Positions 45,105 through 59,700 of a stretch of 64,000 bases of DNA are shown piece after piece. This DNA is from Oreohelix idahoensis. Lineage: Eukaryota > Mollusca > Gastropoda > Stylommatophora > Oreohelicidae. Position 1 is the first letter of the stretch. The number at the start of each line of letters is the position of its first letter. The DNA is taken from NCBI GenBank assembly GCA_024509875.1, contig JAMPIV010011331.1, positions 124,001-188,000 of the forward strand. The letters are read 5' to 3'. Both the position numbers and the translations under genes were made by a program. Below the pieces are notes generated by a model. It saw only the letters and a list, made by a program, of their open reading frames with translations, was not told the DNA's origin and did no database searches.

Positions 45105-46640
45105 GTTAATACAGACATTCCACGAAAAAGAAGAAATCATCACAGCAATCAAAGGGTTAAAGAATGGAAAAGCTCCTGGCCATGATAACTTAAATGCAGA
45201 GCTATTTAAAACAGACCCTGAGCTAGCAGCAGAACTATTATAACCACTATTTGCACAAGTCTGGAAAACAGGGACAACATCAACGGAGTGGAACAAAGGA
45301 ATAATTGTCAAATTGTCCAAGAAGGGAGATTTCGCAGACTGCAATAATTGGAGAGGAATAACTCTTCTCTCAGTTCCCAGCAAAATACTAAGCAGGATAA
45401 TTATACAGAGAATTTCAAAAGCAGTAGACCACAAACTGAGGAAAGAACAAGCAGGATTTAGAAAGAACAGAAGATGTGTAGATCATATATTTACCCTCAG
45501 GAACATTACAGCAGTTCTCAGAATGGCAAAGACAGCTGTGCATTAATTTCGTTGATTTTGAAAAAGGCTTTTGACAGTATACGTAGGGACAGTTTATGGA
45601 AAATACTGAGGGCTTATGGAATTCCAAGCTGCATAGTGTCAATCATAAAAAGCCTCTATGCCAACTTTACGTGTAGCGTTGGGCAAAGCAACCTAACCTT
45701 TGAGGTGAAGACAGGAGTACGACAGGGATGCCCATTATCAGCCACTCTATTGTTAACAGTCATAGACTTGGTGATGCGCCAGACAACAGGGGGCAGTCCA
45801 AGAGGAATAAGATGGACTACATTTTCTACATTGGAAGATCTGGAATATGCAGATGACATTGCACTACTAGCCCATTCACATCAACACATCCAGGAAAAAA
45901 CGGATAGACTTAATAAGTATAGCCAGCAGGTGGGCTTGAACATCAGTCTAAAGAAGACAGAGGTCATGACGCTCATTGTGAGCAACCCTGAGCCCATATC
46001 AGTAAGGAATCAGCAACTGGAACAGACAGACACCTCCACATACCCAGGATGCATAGTAACACCAGACGGCGGAGCAAACAAAGACATCAACAACAGAATG
46101 AATAAAGCAAGAACAGCCTTTTTTAGTCTATACAACATATGGAAGTCCTTTCAGTACAGCACAAGCACAAAATTAAGATTATATCAGAGCTGTGTGCTTT
46201 CTGTGCTTCTCTATGGTGCGGAATGCTGGAGAGTTACAGAGAAGGAAATGTCGAAATTGTCCTCTTTTCACACAACATGCCAAAGAAAAATTCTCCGAAT
46301 CTTTTGGCCGAATACCATCACCAACCAAGATCTGCTTACTCGGAGCAAGCAAGAGGACATGCACACAATCATAGCTGGCAGACGCTGGAGCTGGGTTAGC
46401 CATGTCCTCAGAAGAGACCCCGATGCCATCACAAGAACAGCTATGCTTTGGACCCCTGAAGGAAAACGAAAGAGAGGCCGACCAAAAACAACCTGGCGGA
46501 GGACTGTGGAGGCTGAGATGCAAAGAATGAACCAGAGTTGGGGCACTGTACGAAGGATGGCCACCGACCGAGCAAAGTGGAATCAATTTGTTGTTGCCCT
46601 TCAAGACGCCACCAGGCGTGATGGCCACAGACTGCTTTGA
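45105..46640 (+). pseudogene. LINE C reverse transcriptase and C-terminus
   Basis: Pieces: IKGLKNGKAPGHDNLNAE, KKGDFADCNNWRGITLLSVP, RKEQAGFRKNRRCVD, then a frameshift near 45545. The long frame 45474-46640 has TGVRQGCPLSATLLL, LEYADDIALLAH (catalytic Asp pair), GCIVTPDGGANKDIN and the terminal KRKRGRPKTTWRRTVEAEM and QDATRRDGHRLL. Two frameshifts around the first catalytic Asp (FVDFEK then GF) and a stop at 45241 inactivate it. The coding end overlaps the sequence reused in the small SINEs. Confidence 0.9.
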
Positions 46641-46889
46641 CGGTCGGCGGCTAAGGATCAAAGAAGAAAAGAAGAAGAAGTATGCAATGTCCACTGTCTT
46701 TTTCTCTGGCCTTGTCTATATTTCTTGTCCATATCGCCAGTTTGTAACTGTAGCTGACGAAGGGTGAACCCTAAAACGTCCCATGTACCGTCAATTTGTA
46801 ACACTGATTCCATTCAATTTATTATTTTTTTATAAATTATATATTTATTTATCATGTTTATCACTTACCTCTGCTTTCTTTCCTTTCTC

Positions 46890-46910
46890 TGTGTGCGTGT
46901 GTGTGTTTGG

Positions 46911-46961
<51 letters not shown>

Positions 46962-46993
46962 CGCGCGCGCGCGTGTGTGTGTGTGTGTGTGTG
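46890..46993. repeat. (GT)n/(GC)n microsatellite
   Basis: Alternating GT with GCGC stretches; a possible Z-DNA former by composition. Confidence 0.9.
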
Positions 46994-48951
46994 CTAGTAC
47001 GTTCCCCGACAAAGGCCTTGTGGCTGCAACGAAGGCAACTTTCTTTGTCTTTTGTCCTAGTAAGACATATTGCCCTCATTTTTAAACCCACCGTTACTGA
47101 TTTACCACCGTCTTACTGCAATCCACTTCATTGTTTTGTTTTGTTTTTATCTAAATAAAATTTTGCCTCATTTTGGCGAGGCGCGTCCCATTCAACCGAG
47201 TCGGTCATATTAAGGCGCATGTCCAAATATAAACGACCTTCAGACCTGCTAACATTATGAAGTGACGTGTTTCGCCACGGATGGTTACCGGGGGTCTCTC
47301 AGGATATAAACAACTGCTCCGTCAGACATCTCGTAAGAGGCGACTTATATAAGGTTGTGCATGAGGCTGGCAACACGATCATGTGACTAGTGTACAAGCC
47401 CGTCATAAGACGGGAATCATATTCAAAAGCACCAATACCTAACGGCAATTTTACTTATTCAAAAGTATTTAATAAAAACCACTGTGCATCACCACAGTAT
47501 ACAAACCACGTAGCAGCAGCGAGGATCCCAATGTGTGTATACGGGATCACACATTCTATAAATATATTTTTGTGCACACCGTCATTTGCGCATTCTTCTT
47601 TGGTAAGTGTTACTATTTTCGGGAAAGTACGTATAAGGGAAACAATACAATTAAATGTCTAACTTTTAACCAAAGTTGCATCTCTTAGCGTTACGCACCG
47701 ACATAAATAGCTGGGATTTTATATATAGGATACGTCACTTCAGAAACCACCGCTACAAGAGATTACTGAATGCTTTTGTGTAGGCTTCCTGCGATGGGAC
47801 CAGCTGCTGTGGTTGTTCCATGCTCCATAAGGAACGAAAGGGGAAATGATGAAAGCATGCTTATCGGGGAGGGGGTGGAGTCTGATGAGGTAAAGAAATA
47901 ATTGGGCCACTGCTTCAACCAGGCATAATCAATAGAGACAGTTTTAATATTGTCTTTGTACATGGGGCTGGTAACCCCATCATGTACAACAAATTATTAC
48001 TGAAATCACCACTTCAAGAACGCTTAGGTGGTGAGGAGCAGGTTTCCTGCATTGGTGCTACTGATGGTTCGATACCCCATAAAGAGTGAAAAAGAGAAGG
48101 AATGAAGATATGGACAAGAGAGCATACTTTTATGAATGTATTGATACGAAGGTCGTATTCTCATTAAACATAAGAATGAGAATAACAACATGCAAACAAC
48201 AGTCGTGTATAATAAGTTTGGCTGAAGGACATAAAGTACAGCTAGCTAAGCACAACGAATTTCAGCTCCTATGTTTAGGAAACGGTTCTAAAATAAACAT
48301 GCAAACACGCCATTGATGACATTACTGGAGAATGGTGAAGCAGAAAGATCATCGCTTTTACGAGCTGTCAAAATTCCGAGCATTTTCACGTCTTATCTAT
48401 TATTAGCTACTACATTTTCTTAAACACAGTTAAACCAACAAGCTTTTGTCACGTTAGGATAAAGAGAAAAAAAAGGTAGACCCCAGCTATTTATAGAATA
48501 AATGGAATATACCAGATCAAAATGGAGAAATGCGAAAATGTCTGTTTGCCGTCTCGTTTCCATATATCTTGCAGTGGGCGGGAATCCATTGTACTTTCCA
48601 AGTGGCAACTGTCGAGCGCGCGCTTTATCTCTCCCGTTTAGTGATCTCATGACAGCGTGATAATTTTCTTAATTTGTGCCATTTTGTGTAACATAATTTA
48701 ATTAAGATGATACTAGCCATAAACAATTCTGCGTGGAAATGTTTCTTTCTCCAACTTTGTCTATGTTGTTGCCAAGATGTCTATATGAAAATGGCGTGTT
48801 CATGTTTTGGAAGCAATTTCAACAGGGCTGGATAGCCGGCCGCACACAAAACCCTCCTTAGTCGCCTTCTACGTCATGCACGTTAGGGTCAATGTTACTC
48901 TTCTTTGCTTTCCTCTAGGATCCCTGTAATAAGGTTATTCACTGTCTAAAA
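46994..48951. other. Non-coding stretch, nothing identified
   Basis: Small frames only (e.g. 47390-47662, 48086-48316), without recognisable motifs. Confidence 0.5.
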
Positions 48952-49494
48952 CAGGGGTCCTCAAAGTGGTCGATATCGAACCCCAAGGGTTTCATATGGT
49001 TGGTGAGGAATCCTTACTTACTTTATCGTTCCTCTTCTAATATGGTGTGTTTGCAATAGAGAGTGCCACAGGTTTGTGAGAAAAGTGAGATGAAACTCGT
49101 GACATAAGTGAGCATGCCTTTCTAGGGTCAAGGTTTTGCATTTGGAAATCTGTCATTGCATTTCTCAACCGTCTGTCGTAGTGTTATTTACTATATCACG
49201 TAATAACCCACATAAATAGAACAACGTTTATGCAAGGCGATTATTCATGGTTAACACCCTTGTCATGGGACAAGTAAGTCGTGGGATTCTTCGGAACTGG
49301 CTTAATCTTTGACATGACTGAAGAGAGGGTTAGCTAGAATAGATGTGGTTTGTACAGAGAATTCTCAGGTCTTCAGCAGTGACCCACTGGTTTAATTAAT
49401 GGATCTCACGGTCTTTGTATTTTCTCCCAGGTCTCTCATGCGCATTAATGATTTATGCTTTTTCTCTCTATCGGACACTGTGTTTCTCTCTGTC

Positions 49495-49554
<60 letters not shown>

Positions 49555-50358
49555 TCTTGCTTGTCCCCATGCAGATTTTATTATTGAGCTTCATACTGCG
49601 TCTCTGTTGGAGATTTTTTCTCACTGCGTTCTCCTAAGATGGATGGGGTCTCACTACTAATTATACTCACTGACCACTAGAATCCCCACTTTCAATGAGT
49701 CTTTGAAAATGTGCTCTAAACTGACCATTCAAAAAGTCGGTAACTTACCAGTTACACACAGGGGTACCTTCCCTTTATGGCTTGACAGCCACAAAACAGG
49801 TATGGACACTGTGTATGCCAATGTGTGCTCATGGTGAGGAACGGAACCGCCATTGTTTGCGATTAAAGTGTTTCTGCAATGCTTACTTTGTATTTTGCGC
49901 TTTCCCTGGTCTCCAAGTCGACAGCCCGCAAATCACGCAAAGTTCGAGACTTCTCAGCAACAACTTTAGTCCTTTAGGCAAATAATTGCATTGATGTCCT
50001 CTTGTATATATACATAGAATAATAATTTTTAAAACTAATTAAAATAACGTAAATAACAATAAAAAATCCACAAAAATACCAGCAGGACACGAGGGATTCC
50101 TACCAGTCTGAGTTAAAGTACGCATGTGTAACTTGTGAAAACAGCACATTTTTTATTTTTTTACTATTTTGTTATCGAAATTATAAATAAACGTATGTGT
50201 ATTTCTACAGTACACCATTCTTACATATTTAGTTTTAATGAATTGTTTGCTGAAGCTTAAAAAGAAAGTATGATAAAGTAAAATAAAATTCTGCTGTGTA
50301 TCCTGAACCCTTTCGCGTGATCATGGGGGAAACACGTACCCCACCTTGGGAAACACTG
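48952..50358. mobile_element. hAT-like non-autonomous element (about 1.4 kb)
   Basis: The left end CAGGGGTCCTCAAAGTGG and the right end, read inversely, CAGTGTTTCCCAAGGTGGGG form an imperfect terminal repeat of hAT type. Flanks TCTAAAAC (48945-48952) and TCTTAAAC (50359-50366) agree at 7 of 8 bases if one C was lost at the left junction. It contains a (TC)n run and no transposase frame. Confidence 0.6.
49484..49551. repeat. (TC)n microsatellite
   Basis: A nearly pure TC run inside the hAT-like element; it makes spurious Leu/Ser frames. Confidence 0.95.
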
Positions 50359-50895
50359 TCTTAAACGGTAAACTACAGATCTGGGTCTCCTTAACTCGTT
50401 AGGCTGCGATTGTTAACCCATTCGACACCATACGGGCTAGCAGTATACATTATATCTGTTCACTGGCCTCTTTATCCAGAGTAAGGTATGAATCATTTTA
50501 GTTATTGAACTAACCTGACCCAATTTTCGGACTAAACTGCTTGCTACTCCACCTCTAGCAATTTCACTAATGAGTTATTCAGTGGGTCATCATTAAAACA
50601 AAATTATGTTCAGTGTCTCTACACCAATGCTTCTTAAACAGGCGTGCTTGCATATCCTAGGGGTGTGCGATCCAACTTATGTGGGTTGTTGTACAGTTAT
50701 ACTGGGCGGGGCACCAATTGTCCTGCCGCTACAGTATGTTGAGGATGGAGTATGGAATGTTGTCAAGAAGGTCTCCAGAAATTGGCTCGTTAAGAAAGAG
50801 ACATATTCGAGATAGTGACAAGAAGAAGAGAAGGCGAATGCTCTCCACTAGATAGTGTTTTCTAATAAACCATGAAGAGTCTTCTGCTTCCTTAC

Positions 50896-53256
50896 TGTAG
50901 TGGATTGATGGTATTGTATGATGGTGATATTACTAAGTGTGATGCATGAGGTCAGCTGTGAAGGCTCCTGAGATAAAATGTAACTGTGAATTGTCAGAAG
51001 GCCCTTCGTGCTACCACTACGACCTCACACCTATCTTTTTTTTTCATGAATGTGGCTACGTTAAATGTCTAGGGTAATGATATGTAATGTGTTGTGGTAG
51101 TTTACATACACACACACAGATATTTACTAAGTCTAATAATATTAATAAAATGTTATAATACACTGAACTAACTCAAGTGTGCAAAAATGTGGATAGTAAT
51201 TTTCTTACATTTTATTTGTTCTGAACCAAGGTTTTATTTTGGCCAGAACATATGAAAGGTTTATCAATTATGAAAGAAATGCATGAATATTACATAATAA
51301 ATGCAAGGGGTGTACATATATATGTTACTAGACTAGTTAATATTATTACTGTTTATCGTTGTAATCTATTTTGGGAGAACATTTAATGGATGTGCTGTTG
51401 GGGTGGCCTCATCACTCCCTGTCTATGGTGACTACACATTGTCCAGTTATTTGATGGAAATTTTATGGGTGTGTTAGCAAATAAGTTGAGTTGGTGAATT
51501 CTCAGCAGACCAGACGCTCACGTAGCTTGAAGGTGTAGCTCTGGTGCTGAGATCTGGTGGCCCCACCTCTCCGTGCTTGGGGGCAATATCAGAAGTCTGG
51601 TGGCCCCACCTCTCCGTGCTTGGGGGCAATATCAGAAGTATGGTGGCCCCACCTCTCCGTGCTTGGGGGCTATAATAGGCTGCTCTGACCAAATGTCACT
51701 GCACGGGTCCACTCTGGTAAAATTCAACAACTCATTTGACACCGCATTGGTGCCAACTGAAACTCACAGCTCTGCAATCAAAGTATTAGTAATGTGTCAG
51801 AATTCCATCCTCTAACCATTTCTGGACACAACACTATACAACAACAACACCACATAGACGGGTCAGATCTTTCTGACCAAACAACACATCTTACCAAGTT
51901 GGTTTCACATAGGCTAAGTTCTCCCAGACTACGTATTCTGAAATATGTTCATTAGTTTCCTGCCATAGAATAGGATAGGTGATATGTTTCACTGATCTCA
52001 ACACTTGATCTGTCCTTCCTAATCCTTGCTGGAGTTTATGTATTTTATTTGTCTCTAGACCCTGAACTGGGGTGGGGGGTCTAGAGCGAATCCTTACTTG
52101 TTGTAAGGGACAGATTATGCTATTGCAGTATCAAATCACTCGAACCTTAAACAAATATTAAAATGTACAAAGAAATAATTTCAGTCTTACCAGAAATATG
52201 AATATAGAACACAGTTAAATAAATGCTAGCAAAACTCAGCTGAGCTGCTGGCCTTATGATGGCGTCCCTCTAAATATTTCAATAGCTTCTGGGAATTACA
52301 CCACTTAATAATTCACTGTGTCTACAAGGACAACTAATACTGAATGGCACAAAATGCGCGTCTGAGCGCCGATAATATATTCATCTAGGGCCAATCACTG
52401 CCTTTTCTTTTTCAAATTCAAATATCCTACCAATAAGTCATTTCAGTCATACCTCAGTCAAGTATGCCTTATTGTCTGTTGGTCCGTCCGTCTCTACTTG
52501 CGTTTCACAAAAAAACACACTTGTTTTTTGAACCAACCCTGCCTTCCCCTACACAATTTTGCCTTTAAAGTTATTTCTAGCCACCATTCTCCATCCCACC
52601 CCGTCTCTTCATTCCAACTAGATTTTAGCACTTGCGTCTTCAAGGCCACAATTTTTTGAAAATTAGTGACATGTTTTATCTCAATGCAGACGTTCGCTGA
52701 TATGAACAACACAGTCTTTTGTCAATATCTTTCTTATTATCTGTTCGTCTGTATAAATGAAAGCATATTATTTCACTGCTCAAGATGGGCCATCCGGCCA
52801 GCTATGTTTTATATTCCTAACATTATTATTAAGAAAAGTTACTTTTCAAATATTTTCTAGAATCTTCTGGAATGCGTTCATCACTGCATTCAAATAAACG
52901 GACTAAGTTATAGCAAAAGCGTCCAAGAAATGACTGGCGTATAATATCCAAGGTCCCTTTTGTCGATTTCTTTACTTTATGTCAACTTGGGAAACGTGAC
53001 TTTTTCCTCCTTGCCCCACCAATTTGCGTCCTTTTTGCCTCGCTAGTTTCAAGCACGCGTTCAGTCAGATTTTTCTTTTGATCTCCGTTCTCATCCCGTT
53101 CCGTTTTGCCTTCAAGTCTAACAATTTAATTTCCATGGCGGGTGATGACCCGCGGCGTGGGCGATCATGTATTCTAGCAGCTTACGCATTAGTTTTTATC
53201 CCTACGTTGTATCATTTGAGATATTTTAACGTTGTATCACGGTTAATTTTGTGACA
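50896..53256 (-). mobile_element. Solo LTR of the copy C family, inverted
   Basis: Read on the minus strand from 53256, TGTCACAAAATTAACCGTGA corresponds to the start of the copy C LTR, and the sequence runs to ...CCACTACA at 50896. It is flanked by the perfect 5-bp duplication CTTAC (50891-50895; 53257-53261), so internal sequence was lost by LTR-LTR recombination. At 2361 bp it is slightly longer than the copy C LTRs, largely through a 43-bp tandem repeat. Divergence from copy C is clearly higher than between the two LTRs of copy C, so it is older. Confidence 0.92.
51555..51672. repeat. 43-bp tandem repeat, about 2.7 units, in the solo LTR
   Basis: Units begin TGGTGGCCCCACCTCTCCGT at 51555, 51598 and 51641, each continuing with GCTTGGGGGCAATATCAGAAG; the third is partial. 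The copy C LTR has a single unit (about 55826-55870, opposite strand). Confidence 0.95.
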
Positions 53257-53261
53257 CTTAC

Positions 53262-56513
<3,252 letters not shown>

Positions 56514-56518
56514 TATAT

Positions 56519-56538
56519 TGGGGTCTCTTGTCCCGGGA
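56519..56538 (+). other. Putative primer-binding site of copy C
   Basis: TGGGGTCTCTTGTCCCGGGA lies five bases (TATAT) after the LTR. It starts TGG, as expected for pairing with a tRNA CCA end. The tRNA is not identified. Confidence 0.55.
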
Positions 56539-56766
56539 TAATTAGCCTATCAATAATATTAGGATCTCCTGGGGGGAGAAATAAATTAGGGGAACACATT
56601 AATAAAAATTAAAAGTGTCCCTGAAAATAAAAGTTGGTGAATCTTCACAGCCAGTGGTAGTTAATTGATTAATTAATTAATTAGAATTATTTTAAACTAG
56701 AGTAATTAGAATTACTTTAGTAGTTGGAAATTTTACTTTGCTCATTGCTAGAATTGTTTAAAAAGT

Positions 56767-59700
56767 ATGGCGGAGCTAGCCAAATTCAGATCAGCTGCTG
56801 TGCTAACGGCAAAGGATATGGGAATGGATGGTCAGATTGTAATTCAATATGTAACGGCTGAATGTGATAAATATATTGAACGGGAAGAAAGAAGATTAGA
56901 AAAAGAGGCTGAAAGAACATTAGAGTCTGAAAGGTTGGCTGAAGAGAAGAGGTTAGACGCTGAAAAAGAAATTAAGAGGCTGCAGATTGAGGCAGAAGAA
57001 AAACGACAGCAAAGGGAGGCAGAAGATAAAAAGGCCGAAAGGGAGGCAGAAGATAAAAAGGCCGAAAGGGAAGCAGAAGATAAAAGGTTGACTGCCGAAA
57101 GGGAGGCAGAAGATAGAAGGTTGCAGAGGGAGCACGAATTACGACTAAGGGAGCTGGAGCTACAAGGCCAGGCTCCTGAAAATGGTGCCAGCCCTTTTGC
57201 CTCAGATGCTACGCCCAGTCTGGGAGCCTCAACATCAGCTATGGGGTTTCATTTAGACCATTTTGTTGAAAAAGACGATGACATAGAGGGGTACCTAGGA
57301 CGTTTTGAGTTATTAGCTACTACATATGGATTAGAGAGAGAGAGGTGGAGTTTAAAGTTATCACAGGGACTGAGAGGGACTTCTTACGAAGTCTTCGCAA
57401 AAATGAACAGAGAAGACCAGGACAATTATGATATGTTAAAGCAGGCCTTGTTATTGAGGTACGAGAACAATGGTGAATTTTATCGTAAGAAATTTAGAAA
57501 TGCCAAACTGTCGTCTGGCGAGACATACCACCAATTCTCTGCCAGACTGGAAACCTATTTGGAGAAATGGACTGCTCTGGGGAAGACCCAAGATCTTAAA
57601 GAAATGATCATGATTGAGCAATTGAGAGAGTCCATGGCTCCAGACATGAGACAATTTCTCATGGAACAAGGTGCAGAGAAGTTGGGGGAGGTTTTAAATG
57701 TCGCTGAGAGGTATCAGGCAGCCCAGGCAGAGGTAAGTGGTGCTAAAAAGAAGCACATAGACAATTTTAGAGCTCCACAGCAATTTAATAAATTTGATAA
57801 TAGAGAGCAGGGATATAAAGGTAGGACAAACTTTGAGCGGCCAAGAAATGACTATCGCGACAGAAACTCACAGTTCAATGACCAAAAGTTCAATGAAAGA
57901 AAACCGTTTAACCAAGGAAAAAGATGGTGCAAGAAAGATAACCATAACACCGAATTTTGTAGAAGGAAACCTTCAAACATTGCTGCAATGAAGTCGGGGA
58001 CGCAAAGATTAAAGGTTAATCCTAAGGGACAGCAGGAACCTTATCACCCCCCAGTTTGTGAGGATGTTATTTGTAATGGGGTCACCATAAGGTGCCTTTA
58101 TGATACAGGTTTGGGTTATGATTCAGTTGTGAAGTCTAGCCTAGTGGACCCAAGTCAGTATACCACAGAAACAGTGGAAATACAAGGGGCAACTAAGGAC
58201 ATACCACTCATGACACTTCCCATCGCAAGGATAACGGTGAAAACTCGCTATGTGGAAGGAGAAATCAGAGCAGCAGTGATAGATGAACCAATCTACCCTC
58301 TGATATTGGGATGTAGATACGTCTTCTTGGGGAATCCCGAGAGACCTGTGATCATGGCGACAGTGCAGACCAGGTCACAGAAGAAAGAGGAAGAAGGTGA
58401 ACCTATAAATGCTCATCCAGAGGAGATGAGGAAGGCGCAGGCTGAGGATAGGACACTCAAGCCATGTTTTAAAAAATTGCCCAATTGCCACACACCTCCA
58501 AGTAAGGGGGAATATTTTATGAAGAACAAACTATTATACAGGAAGGCCGGAGCTGGAACAAATGGTCACAACCAGCTGGTTCTTCCCACTTCATATAGGG
58601 ATAAAGTGATGGAACTCGGGCATGCGATTCCCTTCAGTGGTCACATGGGGATCAGCGCCACAGGACAGCGTATAGCTTGTCATTACTTCTGGCCAGGGAT
58701 AACGGAGGATATAAAAAGATATGTCAAATCCTGCCCAGAATGTCAAAGGGTAGCTCCAAAGCACTGGACTGCTCCTGCAACTCTAGGGGAAATGCCCATA
58801 GTGGGAACACCTTTTGAGAGGGTTGCAGTGGATATTGTAGGACCTCTCACTCGGACCAAGAGGAGGAACAGTTACATCCTTACTCTGGTGGACACTTGTT
58901 CTATGTGGGGAGAGGCGGTAGCCCTGCCATCAATTGATTCAAAACATGTAGCAGAGGCACTACTTACAATATTTACCCGATTAGGATTCCCGCATCAAAT
59001 CTTGACGGATAATGGCTCTCAGTTCAAGGGGAAACTAACGGAAGAAGTTTTTAAGCTATTTCAAGCCAGACACTTTCATTGTAGTCCGTACCATCCGCAA
59101 GGGAACGGCCAGGTAGAGAGGTTCAACGGGACTCTCATTTCTATCCTGAGAAAGCTGACACACGAAAAACCGGATCTGTGGGATCAATTCCTGCCCGCCG
59201 CATTGTTTGCGTATCGGGAGGTACCACATAGTTCAACCGGGATGGCTCCCGCAACTCTGCTATTTGGGAGGCCAATAAAAGGTCCATTAGAAGCCTTATT
59301 AAGGACCTGGACAGATGAGAAGGCGGAAGAGACTGTTACCTCATCTTATCAATACGTGAACGAACTGACCACTCGTTTGAAAGCTGGATGGAAACTGGCA
59401 AATGATAATTTGAAACAAGCCAGGAAGAAACATGCAGCATATTTTAATAGGAAGGCAAAGGACAGAGAACTAGCTGTGGGAGAGAAGGTGCTGCTTCTAC
59501 TACCCGGTAGCCAGAATAAATTACAAATTGGATGGCAAGGTCCATATACGGTTCTAGAGAAGGTGTCTAGAACAAACTATAAAATTGACAAAAAGGGGAA
59601 GGAGAAAGTTTATCATGTAAACCTGTTAAAGAAGTATCTGGACAGACCACTCCAGGAAAGCACCCCCTTACTGACCTTAGCTATCGCAACTCAAATGCAA

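Larger units (their letters stand above)
41575..46680 (+). mobile_element. LINE C: full-length RTE-like retrotransposon, interrupted
   Basis: It is flanked by TATGCAGTGTCC (41563-41574) and TATGCAATGTCC (46681-46692), a 12-bp duplication with one mismatch. A GC-rich leader (CCCTGGTCCTCCGGGTTGGG near 41727) is typical of such elements. Endonuclease, reverse transcriptase and a (GAA)n-rich tail follow. Excluding the insert at 43291-45056 the length is about 3.3 kb. Confidence 0.85.

Noticed and set aside
48086..48316. 76-codon frame
   Set aside because: No motif, no repeat relationship, no supporting signals; kept as unassigned non-coding.
49399..49660. Overlapping Leu/Ser-rich frames
   Set aside because: TC microsatellite translation in three frames.
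51555..51672. CRISPR-like array
   Set aside because: Head-to-tail repeat without spacers, inside an animal LTR.
56875..57165. Misread as a host coiled-coil gene
   Set aside because: Continuous in frame with gag-pol and shared by copy B.
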